The notes under the pieces are model-generated. The model did no database searches. It was not told the DNA's origin and saw only the letters and a program-made list of their open reading frames with translations. The translations under genes and the position numbers were made by a program. Shown here piece after piece: positions 58,635 to 64,000 of a stretch of 64,000 bases of DNA (positions are counted from its first letter, which is position 1; every line of letters begins with the position of its first letter). The stretch comes from Typha latifolia (Eukaryota; Streptophyta; Magnoliopsida; Poales; Typhaceae). The stretch lies in assembly GCA_019914945.1 (NCBI GenBank), contig CM034106.1, positions 12,462,501 through 12,526,500 of the forward strand. Direction: 5' to 3'.

Positions 58635-61405
58635 ATGAACCCTACAGTCACATCCACCTCATCCTCTGCCGCCGCTTCCGTCGCCGGAAACCACCTTCGA
58701 CGTCCGTTCCCCACCGCCGCCACACGCTCCGCCGTCCGCCACCTTCTTCGCCGCCTCCACCTCCGCCTCCGGCTGCTCCTTTTGCTTTCCTTCCCCTTCC
58801 TATATCTCCTCCTCTCCTCTTCCGGGGACGGGGCGGGGGGCGGATCAGGCCGATCCTTCCTCCTCGATTTCCTCTCCGCCGCTGCCTTCTCCTCGGCTCT
58901 GCTCCTCCTCCTCTGCCTGACCCTCCACGCCCCTCCTCTTCCCTCCCTCCGCCTCCTCCTCTCCCGCTCCTCTGCCTTCCTCCTCCCCCGCCACCTCCGC
59001 CGCGGGCACGCGCCCGTCCTCTGGTCCATTGGCTCATCGGCGAACCCTAATCCCAGCCGCCGCGCGGCATCCGGCTGCTTCGTCCAGGGGTATAGCAACG
59101 GCGACGTGTACGAGGGGGAGTTCCACAGGGGGAAATGCTCCGGCAGCGGGGTGTACTACTACTACATGAGCGGGAGGTACGAGGGGGATTGGATCGACGA
59201 GAAGTATGATGGTTTTGGGGTGGAGACATGGGCTCGGGGGAGCCGGTACCGGGGCCAGTACAGGCAAGGGCTCCGGCACGGGTACGGGGTGTACCGATTC
59301 TATACAGGGGATGTGTATGCCGGAGAGTGGTCGAATGGGCAGAGCCATGGATATGGAGTGCATACCTGCGAGGACGGGAGCCGATATGTTGGGGAGTTCA
59401 AGTGGGGTGTTAAACATGGCCTTGGACACTACCATTTCAGGTAAGGGATCAAACAGGCCCTCTTGATTTCTTTCATCCATTGGGGTCACTAAGATAACCA
59501 CATATTAAGGATCTAGACCTGTTACATTTTTCTTTTTCTTTTCTATCCTTCGATGCTTATCAATTTGTGTTCCTTGTTTGACTTGGTTCTTGAGATTTAG
59601 GTTTGTTATTCATGTTATACAGGCTATGCAATTTGCTAGAAAATGATCTAGTCAATTCAGATATAAGGTTTTGATGTTGCTATAATTGTTGTAGTTTCTA
59701 CGGAAAATGACTTGAATTATTTGGTTATATTCATGTCCCTTTTCTGCCATACAGTGTTTGTATTTTTGGTATATGGCTGAAACCTGAATGAAAAGTTCCG
59801 ACGAGTATGCTTGAATACAAACATCTCATTATTTTGTCATTTCTAATATCAGATAATGTGCAAAAATGTTATATTTTTCTTTAGCAGGTATCACGGTAAT
59901 AGACATTGACACGCCATATAATTAGCACAATATATGATCTGCAGTGCTTAATCAGGATTTAAGAACAGATTTGATTAAGCATATAATTAATTGTGTGATA
60001 TATATGATCTGTACTGCATGCTTTCTACTAAGCTTTTAGGATAATTTATTGGAGTGAGCAACAATATGTAGACGAAACTGCCTTTGTACCTATTTGTTGT
60101 ATCTGTTTGGTTTCAGTATTTGCTGGGATGTCGGAGTCTCATTCAACAGTTAACATTAAGGTTTTAATTTTGGTTGCATGTAAAAAATGTCTGATATATT
60201 GTTTAGATATTAAAATAAGGAAATAGAACCCTCGTGAGAATATATTTTACACAGTTTGTCTGAGGCATAAGCATGATGCTTGGCAGTTTGTTGTTGGTGC
60301 TGAATATAAAAGACTTATTCAACCATGATTTGAACTCCAAAGATTGTTAAACAAGCTAGATTTTCTAAAATTGCACTTAAACAACCATGAGTTGAGTTTG
60401 TTATCCCAAAACTTATGAGATATACCTCAATTTATACTGTGTATCACACTATCATGATCTTCAAAAGCACTGGAACTGAGAAACATATAATTGGTTGGTA
60501 CTTGGAACTTCTGATAATAATATATGCTTTGCAGGTTCTGAGTTGGCTTTGCATATACTGTTTGTAGGCTTATGAGTTTTCTACTATTATTGATTCTCTA
60601 ATGCCCTTTTCAGTTTATATTATGTTTTTTTGTCATTTTAAGTTGTTGGTTTATTCCTGAATATATCTGGTGAATAGTCGTTTGTGTTATCGTACCTTCT
60701 GCTATTCTTTCGTGGTTGCTGCTTTCGACTGTTTCTTCAAATTTATTTGGTAATTTCCCTGGAGATGCATGCTTAATTTGAACTATTTAACTTTAATATG
60801 AGAGCTATTTCTAGCATTTAAGTCTCAAACTTGAAATGTCACTGATTCTTATTCTACATTATGAAGGAATGGTGACACCTATGCCGGAGAATATTTTGCG
60901 GATAAAATGCATGGTTTTGGAGTTTATCGTTTTGCAAATGGGCATCGATATGAGGGAGCATGGCATGAGGGAAGAAGACAAGGCTTGGGGATGTACACAT
61001 TTAGAAATGGAGAGACACAAGCGGGTCACTGGCAAAATGGCATCCTTGATACCTTAAGCACCCAGAGCAGTCTCCCTGGATCACCGATAGCGGTTAACCA
61101 TTCTAAAGTGCTTAATGCAGTCCAGGTATCAGGCCTTATACCTATTTACATAGATATCCATTCACCAAAGCAGTTTCTCCTATAATTGGGATTTTTAAGG
61201 GCATTGTTTTCTGATTAAATGTCATCTTCAGGAAGCGAGAAGGGCTGCAGAGAAGGCTTACAATGTCCCACGAGTAGATGACAGGGTGAACAAGGCTGTG
61301 GCAGCAGCCAACAAGGCAGCCAATGCAGCTCGAGTGGCTGCTGTGAAAGCCGTTCAAAAGAGACTCCCTACCAATGGTGATGACCTACCATTGCCAATTG
61401 TTTGA
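58635..61405 (+). CDS. Membrane-anchored MORN-repeat protein
   Basis: Three exons (58635-59440, 60867-61125, 61232-61405) give 412 aa. Residues 1-45 are basic and Ser/Ala-rich. Two Leu-rich hydrophobic stretches (about 46-61 and 75-98) look like membrane segments. From about 153 there are seven MORN repeats of roughly 23 residues (for example GDVYEGEFHRGKCSGSGVYY, GSRYRGQYRQGLRHGYGVYR, GHRYEGAWHEGRRQGLGMYT) and a partial eighth. The last ~60 residues form an Ala/Lys-rich helix (VNKAVAAANKAANAARVAAV). Such plant proteins are often annotated as 'SET7/9 family' because SET7/9 also has MORN repeats, but no SET domain is present. MORN repeats commonly mediate lipid or protein contacts. An in-frame ATG at 58470 would add 55 residues; 58635 is preferred because the leader between is low-complexity. 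Function is unknown. Confidence 0.88.
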
Positions 61406-63076
61406 TCCTAATAAAGAATGCCTTGTTCTCAAACGATGTCAGTTCATAAATGCCTGCATAGAGCATTGGGGGGGAAGACTAACTTGAACAATGAAAGCAA
61501 CTTTCCACTGCCTCCACCCTCTGTTGTTATTTCCTTTTTCCTCTAGAGAGCAGTCTTTACGAAAATCCCTCTGCCTTGGGCAACTTGCAGTTGTCGAAGA
61601 CAACTGATTGAGTTGAAGCAGGTTTCTCCTTTTCTTTTTTAATTTTTGCTTCATGTAATATGTGAATATTTTAGTGCCGATGCTTAGGTAGGCACTGCTA
61701 TGATGAGTAGACCGAGATCTTTGTCGCTTTAATGCGTGTATAGAGCTGTTTAAAAGACTGTTGTGTTGGTGAGAGTTTAAACCCTCACATCGGTCGGTCT
61801 ATTATGTTGTAACCCGAATCATTTGATGTGTTGATGATACCGGAGGGCATTTTGCTTATTGATAGATGATTGTTGGTTATATCATTTTATTTATAACCAT
61901 TTGACTTGTTTGTCATGGAATAGCTTGTTAAGTCTGAAAAAGCTTTTGTTCAACACACAACTATTTTTGCACAGTTTTTGTATATTTCTGTTGGTGATAG
62001 GAGTTTGGTGGCAAGCAAGAAGCCTGGATGAGAATCGAAGAGACAAGACTAACCCAAAGCAATAGAAGAAAAGTCGAGAAGCATATAGAACAACTGCAGT
62101 TAAAATCTCACTTAAATAACAAATATTTATATATCCCTGCTTAGTGTACATCTCTTCCTCCATTGTCAAGTTCAACATCCCCTGACAGGGGAGGGGGTAC
62201 CATTGTCATTCTAAAAAGTTATAGTCGATTTCATCCTCATCCTGGAATAATTGCCACTCGCATATCAAATACAGTACTCCTCTAATGTCATTACCCATCA
62301 TAAATTCAGCGTAATTAGACTGACGTCTTTCCGGCTATACCGTTTAACTCAATATCTACAGGACTACAACCCACGGTTTCTTGATCCAATAAATTCCAGT
62401 CTTGCAATGATTGCGGAAATGTTTATAGTTTTTTCTTTTTAGAAGAAAGAGTAAATACCTGATTATACTAGGAAAGATGACGAATGTGCTGGGAAGGTAG
62501 GACAACCAAACACGCTGGCCTGTGCTCAGACAGGAGGATTGCAACATAAAATTGTTCTCTCTCGGTAATACAGATAAATCTATAGACGGAGAGTCCCAAT
62601 GAATGCTTAGATCTTGCCGGCTGAAATTGGCAATGGCTACAAGATCCGAAATGCATCCAACATCGATGGCACCACTACAAGTGAAGTTATCACGCAAGCA
62701 ACAAACATAAAAGGAGCAATGGGAGAAGTGGACAGAACTACCATGATAGGGAAATATCCACAACACTACAAGATCAAAAACGGATCGGTATGAATTACTT
62801 GGAATATTGATTAAAGCAGCATCAAAAATTCTCAGCTAACTCTGATCATAAAGGGTGATCATCAAAAGCCCTAGCCGCTGATGCAACATAATTGAGCTGT
62901 TCAGTTGATATCCTACCTCAGACTTTGGTAATCTAAGAAGAACATGACGCCCGCAGGTGAACATTAACACCCCCCATATATTATAAGAAACCTGAAAGGT
63001 AAAGAAAACACTTTTATGGATCAAATACACTAGGGACCTAAATGAATGCCTTGTCTGATGCAGAGCATCTTTATCT
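61406..63076. other. Convergent intergenic region between MORN and eIF4G genes
   Basis: 3' UTRs of the + strand MORN gene and the - strand eIF4G-type gene meet here. Only short unconserved frames were seen. Confidence 0.5.
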
Positions 63077-63685
63077 CTAGAGAAATGCATCCAACTTTGA
63101 TTTGATGGGATGCGGCGGTCGGAAATCCTCCAACCTAAAATTGGAGCTTGCCCTGATCTCATTCAAAAAAGAATCCCCGTTTTCTGTTCTTATGGTCCCC
63201 AGGGTGCCAGCAAGAACATCTGATGCAATCCCAATTTCAAGGAGACGGCCTGGCTTTTCCCCACCATCACGCAGCATTCTTCCTATTTCTCCTAAGGAAA
63301 CCATATTTTCCAGTATAAACTTAGCAAAAAGTCGTCCAAGAAACTCTGCCGCTCTAGGAGCATCATTTACAGCATCCTCCAATGTAGATAAAACAGATTC
63401 AAGCCTGACAGCAAGCATAAAAAACAGTTAGCAGGAAATATTGGCAAAGAAGTTAGGAGGAACAAATAATGAACATGCAAATGTCATTCCTACCCCTGGA
63501 TGAGATGCACTTGACTTAGCAAGCCACGAGACTTGCAAAGGCTCACAAGAAGTTTAGCTAGGAGATTCCTCTCCATATCTTTTCTTTCAAAGGAGTCAGT
63601 GATCCAAATCGATACAACCAAGGGATAGAAACTAGGAGCATTCAACTCCTTAACACACAAAACAACCTCCTCCTCATCTTTGGCA
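63077..63685 (-). CDS. eIF4G-type translation initiation factor, C-terminal MA3 domain (partial)
   Basis: Two 3'-terminal exons (63685-63494 and 63404-63077) join in frame across a GT-AG intron. The sequence is an MA3 domain: KDEEEVVLCVKELNAPSFYP, WITDSFERKDMERNLLAKLL and LVSLCKSRGLLSQ, then LESVLSTLEDAVNDAPRAAE and FLGRLFAKFI. It ends LEDFRPPHPIKSKLDAFL before the stop. The ending resembles plant eIF4G, the cap-binding scaffold that bridges eIF4E, eIF4A and eIF3. The MIF4G and eIF4E-binding parts lie outside the window to the right. eIF4G versus an eIFiso4G-like paralogue cannot be settled from this tail alone. The remaining 315 bp to the window edge appear to be intron. Confidence 0.88.
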
Positions 63686-64000
63686 CTGAAAAAGCAAAGC
63701 CCAAGTCAGTTATCGGACAAAATAATACTGGCCTGTTTAGTGATAATACAAGCAAGTTGCTTAATTTGACCCAAACCAATGATTTAACTGATATTCACAG
63801 CCAGAGGTTATAAACACACAATCCAGAAATGGCCATATATCTTAAACTGCTCCAGTAAAAGAGAAAGATCTTTGCAGTTATGTGTATAATGGATGATCAA
63901 AAGAATATTCCAAAAAAAGGTCCAAAAAAAGGTCCATTAAACAAAATTGGACGAGGATTCCAAACAATCAGAATCTGAAAATAGATTCCCTCCCCAAGAA

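Noticed and set aside
58619..59098. - strand Arg/Gly-rich frames opposite the MORN gene
   Set aside because: Antisense of Leu/Pro/Ser-rich codons in the MORN first exon; no conserved motif.

Overview
This window is nuclear DNA of a flowering plant. Its genes have many short exons, GT-AG introns and AT-rich intergenic DNA. It encodes chloroplast-targeted proteins, a plant class II DAHP synthase, a CBL calcium sensor and a trihelix factor. Very GC-rich first exons followed by AT-rich later exons (XPF, MORN, DAHP synthase, trihelix) suggest a monocot, but the species cannot be named from this sequence. Exon models below were built by eye from splice consensus, phase arithmetic and family conservation; each complete multi-exon model closes in frame.

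Layout from left to right. (1) + strand, 0.2-3.4 kb: LIL3 (light-harvesting-like 3) with two G-boxes upstream, then a small linker-histone/AT-hook protein. (2) - strand, 5.1-6.4 kb: Mediator subunit MED31. (3) - strand, 7.4-25.9 kb: a 35-exon gene for an 1873-aa TARBP1/Trm3-like SpoU tRNA 2'-O-methyltransferase. Its introns carry a Tourist-like MITE, an inverted repeat, a near-perfect 91-bp tandem duplication and other repeats. (4) - strand, 28.6-46.3 kb: a trihelix factor, a nuclear poly(A)-binding protein (PABN), a plastid DAHP synthase with a degenerate RING-H2 sequence in its first intron, and the repair endonuclease XPF/UVH1. A decayed plant-mobile-domain element lies between the last two. 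(5) + strand, 48.7-61.4 kb: a CBL1/CBL9-type calcium sensor, casein kinase 2 beta and a membrane-anchored MORN-repeat protein. (6) - strand, right edge: the last two exons of an eIF4G-type factor with an MA3 domain; the gene continues off the window.

The genes serve mostly unrelated housekeeping roles: chlorophyll metabolism, transcription, tRNA modification, poly(A) binding, aromatic amino acids, DNA repair, calcium signalling, kinase regulation and translation. The strongest window-level signal is positional. LIL3, the SpoU methyltransferase, CBL1/9 and CK2-beta are, from memory, close neighbours in Arabidopsis (At4g17600-At4g17640, with a paralogous block near At5g47080-At5g47110). That suggests a conserved angiosperm block here expanded by other genes. 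I did not find a convincing new multi-gene system.
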